Shown one piece after another: positions 1 to 6,040 of a stretch of DNA of 6,247 bases. The stretch lies in NCBI GenBank assembly GCA_002345025.1, contig DDUX01000091.1:7168-13414 (forward strand). Reading direction: 5' to 3'. Position 1 is the first letter of the stretch, and every line of letters starts with the position of its first letter. The DNA comes from Candidatus Accumulibacter iunctus (GTDB lineage Bacteria > Pseudomonadota > Gammaproteobacteria > Burkholderiales > Rhodocyclaceae). Below the pieces are notes generated by a model, which saw nothing but the letters and a program-made list of their open reading frames with translations, was not told the origin of the DNA and ran no database searches. A program made the translations under genes and the position numbers.

Positions 1-129
1 TTATGCTTTAATTGTCATCAGACGGTGCTGCTCGCGGCGCTGTACGACCCCTGCCCCGCCTGCGGCGGTCACCCGGTTCAGGCAACCGGTGGCACCGAGA
101 TGCGGGTGACGGAGCTGGAGGTCGAATAA
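1..129 (+). CDS. hypA: HypA, C-terminal end (nickel metallochaperone), 5' truncated by window
   Basis: Only the last 42 codons are present, read in frame 1 and ending at TAA 127-129. HypA works with HypB to deliver nickel to the immature large subunit of [NiFe]-hydrogenase. The visible part holds the structural zinc site of the family: C-F-N-C, a 12-residue spacer, then C-P-A-C-G. It is followed by the conserved C-terminal strand, here G-T-E-M-R-V-T-E-L-E-V-E. The nickel-binding N-terminus lies upstream of the window. The gene stops 16 bp before hypB, which fits co-transcription. Identity rests on the zinc motif, the tail and the neighbour hypB. Confidence is high despite the short fragment. 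Confidence 0.93.
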   Translation, partial: LCFNCHQTVLLAALYDPCPACGGHPVQATGGTEMRVTELEVE

Positions 130-145
130 CAACAGGAGACAGCAT

Positions 146-1213
146 ATGTGTACGACTTGTGGCTGTGGCGCGGGCCAGGTCCGCGTCGCCGGCGAGCCCG
201 TTCCCGCGGCAGGCAGTACCGATGCGGTGGCGGCGCAGGACTCGCAGCAGGCAGGAAAATATCGGTTGGCAGGCGCGCCGGCGTCGACCGCCGGGGACCA
301 GGGGAGCAGTGGCCGACGGGCTCGCTGGCATGCGCACGCGTCGCCCGATGCGCACCCGCACCCGCACCCGTTGGAGGACATGCATGCCGTTGGCGACGCC
401 GCGGCGCCCGCTGTCGCCGCCGGCGAACACCGGCATCACGGCCATGACGACGGACACGCTGTGGCGACGGCGCCATCGCGACTCGTGCAGATCGAGCGCG
501 ACATTCTGGCCAGCAACGACGCCTATGCGGCGGCGAATCGCCGGCGCTTCGAGGAGCAGGGGATCTTCGCGCTCAACCTGGTTTCCAGTCCCGGCTCGGG
601 CAAGACCTCGCTGCTCTGCCGCACGATCGAGCTGCTCAAGACAAGGTTGCCGCTTGCCGTCATCGAAGGCGACCAGCAGACCAGCCGCGACGCCGAGCGA
701 ATTCGCGCGACCGGGGTGCCGGCGTTGCAGATCAATACCGGCAAGGGCTGCCACCTCGACGCACACATGGTCGGCCATGCCCTGCAGACCCTGTCGCCGG
801 TCGACGATTCGCTGCTGTTGATCGAGAACGTCGGCAATCTCGTCTGTCCGGCGGCTTTCGATCTCGGTGAGGCGCACAAGGTGGTGATCCTCTCCGTCAC
901 CGAGGGTGAGGACAAGCCGCTGAAGTACCCGCACATGTTTGCAGCGGCGTCGCTGATGCTGCTCAACAAGATCGATCTGCTGCCGTACCTGTCCTTTGAC
1001 GTCGAGCAGGCGATCGCCCATGCCTGGCAGGTCAACCCGGGGCTGCGGGTGATCCAGCTCTCGGCGACCAGTGGCGAGGGCTTCGACGAGTGGCTGGCGT
1101 GGCTCGACGAGGGCTGCGCGACGGTGCCGGGGCGGAAGAGGACGACCATCGACGGTCTGCGCCGACCGATCGCCGAACTCGAGAGCCTGTTGTCCAGCGC
1201 GGCGAGGTGCTGA
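146..1213 (+). CDS. hypB: HypB, GTPase and nickel chaperone for [NiFe]-hydrogenase maturation
   Basis: This 355-aa protein is a SIMIBI-class GTPase that drives nickel insertion into the hydrogenase large subunit in the cytoplasm, together with HypA. It starts with MCTTCGCG, the high-affinity Ni motif with Cys2, Cys5 and Cys7. Residues 62-104 form a low-complexity linker with 11 histidines, typical of HypB proteins that also store nickel. The G domain follows: P-loop SSPGSGKTS with Lys153; EGDQQTSRDA; the G-domain metal site GKGCHLD with Cys202 and His203; IENVGN; and the guanine-specificity motif NKID at 274-277. It is longer than the E. coli protein (about 290 aa) because of the linker, as in nickel-storing homologues. 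The ATG is supported by AGGAGA at 134-139, 6 bp upstream, and by the Cys motif directly after Met1. One base separates its stop from hypF. Confidence 0.98.
   Translation: MCTTCGCGAGQVRVAGEPVPAAGSTDAVAAQDSQQAGKYRLAGAPASTAGDQGSSGRRARWHAHASPDAHPHPHPLEDMHAVGDAAAPAVAAGEHRHHGHDDGHAVATAPSRLVQIERDILASNDAYAAANRRRFEEQGIFALNLVSSPGSGKTSLLCRTIELLKTRLPLAVIEGDQQTSRDAERIRATGVPALQINTGKGCHLDAHMVGHALQTLSPVDDSLLLIENVGNLVCPAAFDLGEAHKVVILSVTEGEDKPLKYPHMFAAASLMLLNKIDLLPYLSFDVEQAIAHAWQVNPGLRVIQLSATSGEGFDEWLAWLDEGCATVPGRKRTTIDGLRRPIAELESLLSSAARC
351..370 (+). repeat. Short hexanucleotide tandem repeat (CGCACC x 3.3) in hypB
   Basis: Three perfect copies of CGCACC plus two further bases lie inside hypB and encode the alternating His-Pro run around residues 70-75. 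Because the unit is 6 bp, gain or loss of a copy keeps the reading frame and only changes the number of His-Pro pairs in the nickel-binding linker. The repeat may simply reflect the amino-acid composition. Confidence 0.7.
1204..1209 (+). promoter_or_regulatory. Ribosome binding site of hypF (GAGGTG), inside the end of hypB
   Basis: GAGGTG lies 5 bp from the complementary optimum and 5 bp before the base preceding ATG 1215 (1210-1214 between them). It decides the hypF start. The open frame runs 48 codons further upstream through hypB, but that extension is Arg-rich shadow sequence. The acylphosphatase domain begins just after Met 1215. Confidence 0.6.
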
Positions 1214-1214
1214 C

Positions 1215-3515
1215 ATGTCAGAGCCGATGGTTTGCCAGAACATCCGCGTCAGCGGTGTCGTTCAGGGAGTCGGTTTTCGTCCCTTCGTCTGGCGCTTGGC
1301 GAGGGAACTGGGCCTTGCCGGCTGGGTGCGCAACGATTCGCGTGGCGTCGAGATCGAAGTGCGGGGCGCGGCGGAACAGGTAAAGCGTCTCGTCGAGCGT
1401 CTGCAGCAGGAGGCGCCGCCGCTTGCCCGGATCAATTCGGTGGTGGCGCGCGAGACGGCACCGGCACGTTCCGGCGACGGCTTCGTCATCATCGACAGCC
1501 GCAGCGGCCGCGCGGCGACGATGATCGGCCATGACACCGCCGTCTGCCGCGACTGCCTGGCCGAGATGTTCGATCCCGCCAGCCGCCGCTGGCGGCATGC
1601 CTTCACCAACTGCACCAACTGTGGGCCGCGCTACACGATCAGCCGCGGCCTGCCCTACGACCGCTCGCGCACCAGCCTCAAGCCCTTCCCGATGTGCGCG
1701 CGCTGCCAGGGCGAGTACCGCCGTCCCGACGACAGGCGCTTTCATGCCGAGGCCAACTGCTGTCCGAAGTGCGGACCACAACTGTTTCTGCTAGACAGCG
1801 AGGGACACCGGCTCGCCGGCGATCCGGTCGCGATGACGCTGGACCTGCTGCGCGAGGGCCGGATCGTCGCCATCAAGGGCCTCGGCGGCTTTCATCTCGT
1901 CTGCGACGCGCGCAATGCCGTTGCCGTGTCGCTTCTGCGCGAACGCAAGCAGCGCGAGCAGAAGCCGTTCGTGGTGATGCTCGCCAACCCGGCCTCGGCG
2001 GCCTCCTTCGTCCAGATGGGCATCGGCGAGCCGGGTCTGCTGACGCTGCCGACCCGGCCAGCGATCCTGATCAGGAAGCGTAGCGGTTGCGACGCCGCGT
2101 TGCCGGGCGTCGCGCCCGGGCTGGCCTGGCTCGGCGTCATGCTGCCGTACACACCGCTGCACTTCCTGCTCTTCCACGAAGCGGCAAGGCGCCCGGCAGG
2201 GCTTGGCTGGCTCGAGCGGGCGCAGGACATGGCGCTGGTGATGACCAGTGCCAATCCCGGTGGCGAGCCGCTGGTGATCGGCAACAGCGAAGCTCTGCTG
2301 CGGCTCTACGGCATCGCCGATGCCTTCCTGATGCACGACCGCGACATCGTCACGCGTTGCGACGACAGCGTCGCGCGCATCACCAGCAACGGTCTGCAGT
2401 TCATCCGGCGCGCGCGCGGCTACACGCCGCGGGCGATCAAGCTGCCGCGTTCGGGACCGTCGGTGCTGGCGCTCGGGGGCTGGTTCAAGAACACCATCTG
2501 CGTCACCCGTGGCGATGAGGCGTTCGTCTCGCAGCATGTCGGCGACCTCGACAACGCCGCCGCCTGTGACTTCCTCGACGAGACCGTGGCGCAGATGATC
2601 CGGCTGCTCGGCGTCGAACCGACGATGGTCGCACACGATCTGCACCCGGATTTTCATTCGACGCGCTTTGCCGCCGAGTTTGCGCAGCAGCTGCGCCTGC
2701 CGTTGCTCGGCGTGCAGCACCACCACGCGCACGTCGCCGCCGTACTCGCCGAACACGGCATCGAGGGCAGCACGCTGGCGCTGTCGCTCGATGGCGTCGG
2801 CATGGGAACCGACGGTGCTGCCTGGGGCGGCGAGCTGCTGCAGGTCGATGGTGCCAGCTTCGAGCGCCTCGGGCATCTGCAGCCGCTGGCGCTGGCAGGA
2901 GGCGACCGTGCCGCCAGTGAGCCCTGGCGAATGGCGGCGGCAGCGCTGCATCGTCTTGGCCGCAACGCCGAGATCTGCGGGCGCTTTGCCGAGCAGCAGG
3001 CAGCGCAGGCGGTTGCGCAGATGCTCGCCGGCGACATCCATTGCCCGCCCACTTCGAGCATGGGCCGGATGTTCGATGCCGCGGCCGGTCTGCTCGGCAT
3101 CAAGGCCGTAATGGCTTACGAGGGCCAGGCGGCGATGCTCCTCGAGAGCATGGCGCAGCGCTACGGCGACGTGCTGCCGCTCGATCAGTGCTGGACGATC
3201 AGCGAAGGCAGGCTCGATCTGCTGCCGCTGCTTGGCGTTCTGGCGGACGAGCGGGACGCCGAGCGTGGTGCGGCAGTATTTCATGCAACGCTGGCCGCTG
3301 CCCTTGCCGACTGGCTGCGCGTGCTGGCGCCCGAGGCGCGGATTGTGGTCGGCAGCGGCGGCTGCTTCCTCAACCAGGTGTTGATGCGCGGACTGCGTGC
3401 CCGGCTGGGAGCGAAGGGTATGCAGCTCATCGAAGCGCGCCAGGTCCCACCCAACGATGGTGGCCTGTCGGTCGGTCAGGCCTGGGTCGCCCTGCAGCAC
3501 CTGGCGAGCCAGTAG
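1215..3515 (+). CDS. hypF: HypF, carbamoyltransferase of the hydrogenase cyanide-ligand pathway
   Basis: This 766-aa protein has the usual HypF length. It uses carbamoyl phosphate and ATP to form carbamoyl-adenylate and transfers the carbamoyl group to the C-terminal Cys of HypE. Domains in order: an acylphosphatase-like domain (about 8-95) with VQGVGFRPF, catalytic Arg22 and Asn40; two zinc fingers with four CxxC pairs at 111/114, 133/136, 161/164 and 183/186, spaced 18, 24 and 18; a YrdC-like adenylation domain (about 200-390) with KGLGGFHL at Lys221, MTSANPGGEP at 343-352 and DRDIVTRCDDSV at 375-386; and a Kae1-like domain with the metal site HHHAH at 502-506, SSMGR near 614-618, GSGGCFLNQ from 713 and PPNDGG near 745-750. 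I chose ATG 1215 because it has an SD, sits one base after the hypB stop and gives the normal N-terminus. Met5 is a possible second start. The gene sits between hypB and hypC, as in the Cupriavidus-type order. Confidence 0.98.
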   Translation: MSEPMVCQNIRVSGVVQGVGFRPFVWRLARELGLAGWVRNDSRGVEIEVRGAAEQVKRLVERLQQEAPPLARINSVVARETAPARSGDGFVIIDSRSGRAATMIGHDTAVCRDCLAEMFDPASRRWRHAFTNCTNCGPRYTISRGLPYDRSRTSLKPFPMCARCQGEYRRPDDRRFHAEANCCPKCGPQLFLLDSEGHRLAGDPVAMTLDLLREGRIVAIKGLGGFHLVCDARNAVAVSLLRERKQREQKPFVVMLANPASAASFVQMGIGEPGLLTLPTRPAILIRKRSGCDAALPGVAPGLAWLGVMLPYTPLHFLLFHEAARRPAGLGWLERAQDMALVMTSANPGGEPLVIGNSEALLRLYGIADAFLMHDRDIVTRCDDSVARITSNGLQFIRRARGYTPRAIKLPRSGPSVLALGGWFKNTICVTRGDEAFVSQHVGDLDNAAACDFLDETVAQMIRLLGVEPTMVAHDLHPDFHSTRFAAEFAQQLRLPLLGVQHHHAHVAAVLAEHGIEGSTLALSLDGVGMGTDGAAWGGELLQVDGASFERLGHLQPLALAGGDRAASEPWRMAAAALHRLGRNAEICGRFAEQQAAQAVAQMLAGDIHCPPTSSMGRMFDAAAGLLGIKAVMAYEGQAAMLLESMAQRYGDVLPLDQCWTISEGRLDLLPLLGVLADERDAERGAAVFHATLAAALADWLRVLAPEARIVVGSGGCFLNQVLMRGLRARLGAKGMQLIEARQVPPNDGGLSVGQAWVALQHLASQ

Positions 3516-3520
3516 GAGGA
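3514..3520 (+). promoter_or_regulatory. Strong ribosome binding site of hypC (AGGAGGA)
   Basis: AGGAGGA overlaps the hypF stop codon TAG and lies 8 bp before GTG 3529. It is the best Shine-Dalgarno match in the window and fixes the non-ATG start of hypC. It suggests that HypC is translated more strongly than its neighbours. Confidence 0.75.
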
Positions 3521-3528
3521 CCGGCGCC

Positions 3529-3777
3529 GTGTGTCTCGCGCTGCCGTGTCGCATCGTCGAGCTGCTGCCCGGCGAGCAGGCGATGGTCGATGTCGCCGGC
3601 GTCGGCAGGCAGATCTCGCTGGCGCTCGTTGAGGAGGTCGCTGTCGGGGATTACGTGATCGTGCACGTCGGCTACGCGCTGACGCGACTCGATGCCGACG
3701 AAGCGCAAAGGACCCTGGCGCTGTTTGCCGAGCTGGGCCAGGCTGCCGTGCAGGAGACGAGAGCCCTGAGCGCCTGA
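3529..3777 (+). CDS. hypC: HypC, hydrogenase maturation chaperone (HypC/HupF/HypC family)
   Basis: This 82-aa protein binds HypD to form the scaffold on which the Fe(CN)2CO unit is built, and then escorts that unit to the large-subunit precursor. The start is GTG, not ATG. It is shown by the family signature M-C-L-A-L-P directly after it, with the essential Cys2, and by the AGGAGGA site 8 bp upstream. An ATG-only search would misplace the start either upstream in hypF or at internal Met19. The conserved core GDYVIVHVGYAL, with His46, is present, and a short helical tail follows. Residue 7 is Cys, giving a second thiol five residues from Cys2; more commonly a Gly, Ala or Val is found there. 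The gene begins 13 bp after hypF and ends 58 bp before hypD, with a hairpin across its stop codon. Confidence 0.97.
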   Translation: MCLALPCRIVELLPGEQAMVDVAGVGRQISLALVEEVAVGDYVIVHVGYALTRLDADEAQRTLALFAELGQAAVQETRALSA

Positions 3778-3785
3778 GGGCTTTT
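3762..3785 (+). terminator. Terminator-like hairpin with short T-run at the end of hypC (possible attenuator)
   Basis: AGCCCT at 3762-3767 and AGGGCT at 3777-3782 are perfect inverted complements around a 9-base loop. They are followed at once by TTTT (3782-3785). The stem can lengthen by two or three weaker pairs (A-T and G-T) into the T-run. The loop and right arm include the hypC stop codon. The T-run is short and interrupted by C, so strong termination is unlikely. A partial attenuator, or a structure shielding the 3' end of the hypC message, would fit. It could also be chance. Confidence 0.4.
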
Positions 3786-3803
3786 CTGCAGGGAGATCGC
3801 GAA

Positions 3804-3839
3804 ATGCCGCTGTCGCGCGCTGCTGGCGTCGCCAGATGA
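3804..3839 (+). CDS. Putative 11-codon leader ORF coupled to hypD
   Basis: ATG 3804 opens MPLSRAAGVAR and stops at TGA 3837-3839, which overlaps the hypD start as ATGA. It has a plausible ribosome site, AGGGAG at 3790-3795, 8 bp upstream. The hypD ATG itself has no purine-rich SD in the preceding 15 bases, which read GCTGGCGTCGCCAG. I infer that ribosomes may load on the mini-ORF and reinitiate at hypD. The peptide resembles nothing I recognise and may have no function of its own. With so few codons, chance is a serious alternative. Confidence 0.35.
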   Translation: MPLSRAAGVAR

Positions 3840-4981
3840 AGTTCATCGATGAATTCCGCGACCGGGAACTCGCCGGCGGCTTGGCGGCGGCGATCCGCCA
3901 GGCCGCGCGGCAGCAGCGCGACTATCACTTCATGGAGTTCTGCGGCGGCCACACGCATGCCATCGCCCGCTACGGCGTCAGCGACCTGCTGCCGGCGAAC
4001 GTGCACATGATCCATGGCCCCGGCTGTCCGGTCTGCGTGCTGCCGATCGGTCGCATCGACATGGCGATCCGCCTGGCGGTCGACGCCGGCGTCATCCTCT
4101 GCAGCTACGGCGACCCGCTGCGCGTGCCGGCTTCCGGTGGCCTTTCGCTGTTGCGGGCGAAGGCCGCCCTGGGCGGCAGCGGCGACATCAGGATGGTCTA
4201 TTCCGCCGCCGACGCGCTGCGCCTGGCGCGCGAGAACCCACAGCGGCAGGTGGTCTTCTTTGCCATCGGTTTCGAGACGACGACGCCGCCGACGGCCGTC
4301 GTCATCAGACAGGCACAGGCGCTCGGGCTGAAGAACTTCTCGGTTCTCTGCTGCCATGTGCTGACGCCGGCGGCGATCGCCAGCATCCTCGAGTCGCCGC
4401 GAGTGCGGCAGTGGGGCAGCGTCCGGATCGACGGCTTCATCGGCCCGGCACACGTGTCGACGATCATCGGCAGTCGGCCCTACGAGTTCTTTGCCGCCGA
4501 GTACCGCAAGCCGGTGGTCATCGCCGGCTTCGAACCGCTCGACGTGATGCAGGCGATCCTGATGCTGATTGGACAGGTCAACGCGGGCCGGGCGGTGGTC
4601 GAGAACGAGTTTGCCCGTGCCGTGACGCGCGACGGCAACCGCAAGGCGCAGCAGCTGGTTGCCGAGGTCTTCGAGTTGCGCCGCTCCTTCGCCTGGCGCG
4701 GCCTCGGCGAGCTGCCGTACAGCGCGCTGCGCATCCGCCGCGCGTTCGCCGACTTCGACGCCGAGCGGCGCTTTCCGGTCAGCTATCAGGCGGTGCCGGA
4801 TCACCCCGCCTGCGAGTGCGGGGCGGTTCTGCGCGGCGCCAGGAGACCACAGGACTGCCGCATCTTCGGCAGCGTCTGCACGCCGGAGAACCCGGTCGGC
4901 TCGTGCATGGTGTCTTCGGAAGGAGCCTGTGCCGCACACTACTCCTTTGGCCGTTTCGCCGACGCGGCGGTGGCGCCGTGA
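3836..4981 (+). CDS. hypD: HypD, iron-sulfur scaffold for Fe(CN)2CO assembly
   Basis: This 381-aa protein is full length for the family. HypD carries a [4Fe-4S] cluster and, with HypC, holds the iron while cyanide and CO ligands are added. The N-terminus MKFIDEFRD is canonical and fixes the start, although no SD precedes it. Visible motifs are MEFCGGHTHAI with Cys36 and the HTH at 39-41, GPGCPVC with Cys64 and Cys67 (the redox-active pair), and FAIGFETTTPPTA. The Cys-rich C-terminus has Cys326, 328, 341, 348, 357 and 365, four of which should hold the cluster. No in-frame ATG, GTG or TTG occurs between the hypC stop and 3836. The gene follows hypC after a hairpin and mini-ORF, and overlaps hypE by 4 bp. 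Confidence 0.98.
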   Translation: MKFIDEFRDRELAGGLAAAIRQAARQQRDYHFMEFCGGHTHAIARYGVSDLLPANVHMIHGPGCPVCVLPIGRIDMAIRLAVDAGVILCSYGDPLRVPASGGLSLLRAKAALGGSGDIRMVYSAADALRLARENPQRQVVFFAIGFETTTPPTAVVIRQAQALGLKNFSVLCCHVLTPAAIASILESPRVRQWGSVRIDGFIGPAHVSTIIGSRPYEFFAAEYRKPVVIAGFEPLDVMQAILMLIGQVNAGRAVVENEFARAVTRDGNRKAQQLVAEVFELRRSFAWRGLGELPYSALRIRRAFADFDAERRFPVSYQAVPDHPACECGAVLRGARRPQDCRIFGSVCTPENPVGSCMVSSEGACAAHYSFGRFADAAVAP

Positions 4982-6027
4982 GTCCGCTGCGCAAGGCTTA
5001 TGCGCGACCGCTCGACCTGCGCCAGGGACGCGTCGAGATGGCGCACGGCAGCGGCGGTCGGGCGATGGCGCAACTGATCGACGAACTCTTCGCCAGCCGT
5101 CTTGGCAGCCCCTTTCCGGGGCAGGGCAACGACGCCGCCGTGTTGCCGGCGGCCGTCGGCAGGCTGGTCGTGTCCACCGACTCGCATGTCGTCTCGCCGC
5201 TGTTCTTCCCCGGCGGTGACATCGGTTGCCTGTCGGTGAACGGGACGATCAACGATGTCGCGGTGATGGGCGCGACGCCGCTCTATCTGGCCGCCAGCTT
5301 CATTCTCGAGGAGGGTTTCCCGCTCGCCGATCTGGCACGCATCGTCGATTCGATGGCGCAGGCAGCGACGGCCGCCGGTGTGCCGGTGGTGACCGGCGAC
5401 ACCAAGGTCGTGCAGCAGGGCAAGGGAGACGGCGTCTACATCACGACCACCGGCGTCGGCGTCGTCGCCGACGGCGACGACTGGTCGGGCGATCGTGCCC
5501 GCCCGGGCGACCGCATCATCGTCTCCGGCGGCATTGGCGAGCACGGCATGGCGATCATGGCGCAGCGCGAGAGCATCGGCTTTGCCACCGACATCGTCTC
5601 CGACACGGCGCCGCTGCATGGGTTGATCGCCGCCATGCGGGCCAGCGGTGCCGACATCCACGTCCTGCGCGACCCGACGCGCGGCGGCGTGGCGACGACA
5701 CTGAACGAGATTGCCCGCCAGTCGCGAGTCGGCATGATGCTGCAGGAAAGCGCCCTGCCGCTGCAGCCGCAGGTGGCAGCGGCCTGCGAGTTCCTCGGCC
5801 TCGATCCGCTCTATGTCGCCAACGAGGGCAAGCTGCTGGCGATCGTCGCCGGTGACGACGCCGATCGCCTGCTGGCGGCGATGCACCAGCATCCGCTCGG
5901 GCAGCGCGCGGCACTGATCGGCAGTGTGCACCGCGATGCGCAGTGCTTCGTACAGATGAGCACGTGCCTCGGCGGGCGGCGGATCGTCGACTGGCTGAGC
6001 AGTGACCAGTTGCCGCGCATCTGCTGA
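4978..6027 (+). CDS. hypE: HypE, carbamoyl dehydratase (cyanide donor)
   Basis: This 349-aa protein belongs to the PurM/SelD-like ATP-binding superfamily. HypF carbamoylates its C-terminal Cys, and HypE then uses ATP to dehydrate the thiocarboxamide to a thiocyanate, which gives cyanide to HypC-HypD. The sequence ends in the diagnostic P-R-I-C, with Cys349 last. Other motifs are MAHGSGGR at 21-28, GNDAAVLP from 50, STDSHVVSPLFFPGGDIG around 66-83, NDVAVMGA from 92, TGDTKVV from 139 and RDPTRGGVATTLNEIA around 231-246. I place the start at GTG 4978, which overlaps the hypD stop as GTGA; it gives the normal short lead-in before the MAHGSGGR motif. The next in-frame ATG (5038) would begin inside that motif. 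Coupling to hypD translation is likely. Position 51 is Asn where I would expect Asp in many homologues. Confidence 0.98.
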   Translation: MSPLRKAYARPLDLRQGRVEMAHGSGGRAMAQLIDELFASRLGSPFPGQGNDAAVLPAAVGRLVVSTDSHVVSPLFFPGGDIGCLSVNGTINDVAVMGATPLYLAASFILEEGFPLADLARIVDSMAQAATAAGVPVVTGDTKVVQQGKGDGVYITTTGVGVVADGDDWSGDRARPGDRIIVSGGIGEHGMAIMAQRESIGFATDIVSDTAPLHGLIAAMRASGADIHVLRDPTRGGVATTLNEIARQSRVGMMLQESALPLQPQVAAACEFLGLDPLYVANEGKLLAIVAGDDADRLLAAMHQHPLGQRAALIGSVHRDAQCFVQMSTCLGGRRIVDWLSSDQLPRIC

Positions 6028-6040
6028 ACGGCAACCGGCG

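Noticed and set aside
1071..1214. 48-codon upstream extension of hypF overlapping hypB
   Set aside because: The extension reads as out-of-frame hypB, rich in Arg and Gly. The hypF ATG at 1215 has an SD and the normal N-terminus.
8..1243. Minus-strand frame of 411 codons opposite hypB
   Set aside because: It is antisense to an intact hypB, with biased low-complexity translation and no independent evidence of coding.
2475..2495. GGWFKNT in the Kae1-like domain of HypF instead of the GGELKNT form
   Set aside because: I believe aromatic variants occur in proteobacterial HypF, and the rest of the domain is conserved. It is not a reliable oddity without an alignment.
1791..3554. Long minus-strand open frame (587 codons) opposite hypF
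   Set aside because: It lies antisense to a gene with every HypF motif. Its translation is Arg/His/Gln-rich with no domain, as expected for reverse frames in GC-rich coding DNA.
3872..3910. GC-rich inverted repeat (GGCGG/CCGCC) early in hypD
   Set aside because: Short GC stems of this sort occur by chance throughout coding DNA of this composition. There is no T-run or conserved context.
3476..4939. Long minus-strand open frame (487 codons) opposite hypC and hypD
   Set aside because: This is a shadow of hypD caused by high GC third positions. There is no ribosome site and no recognisable protein features.
5125..5142. Asn51-Asp52 in HypE where an Asp-Asp pair is often seen in the ATP/Mg site
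   Set aside because: HypE homologues vary at this spot and I cannot align them here. All other HypE motifs and the terminal Cys are intact, so I do not claim a defect.
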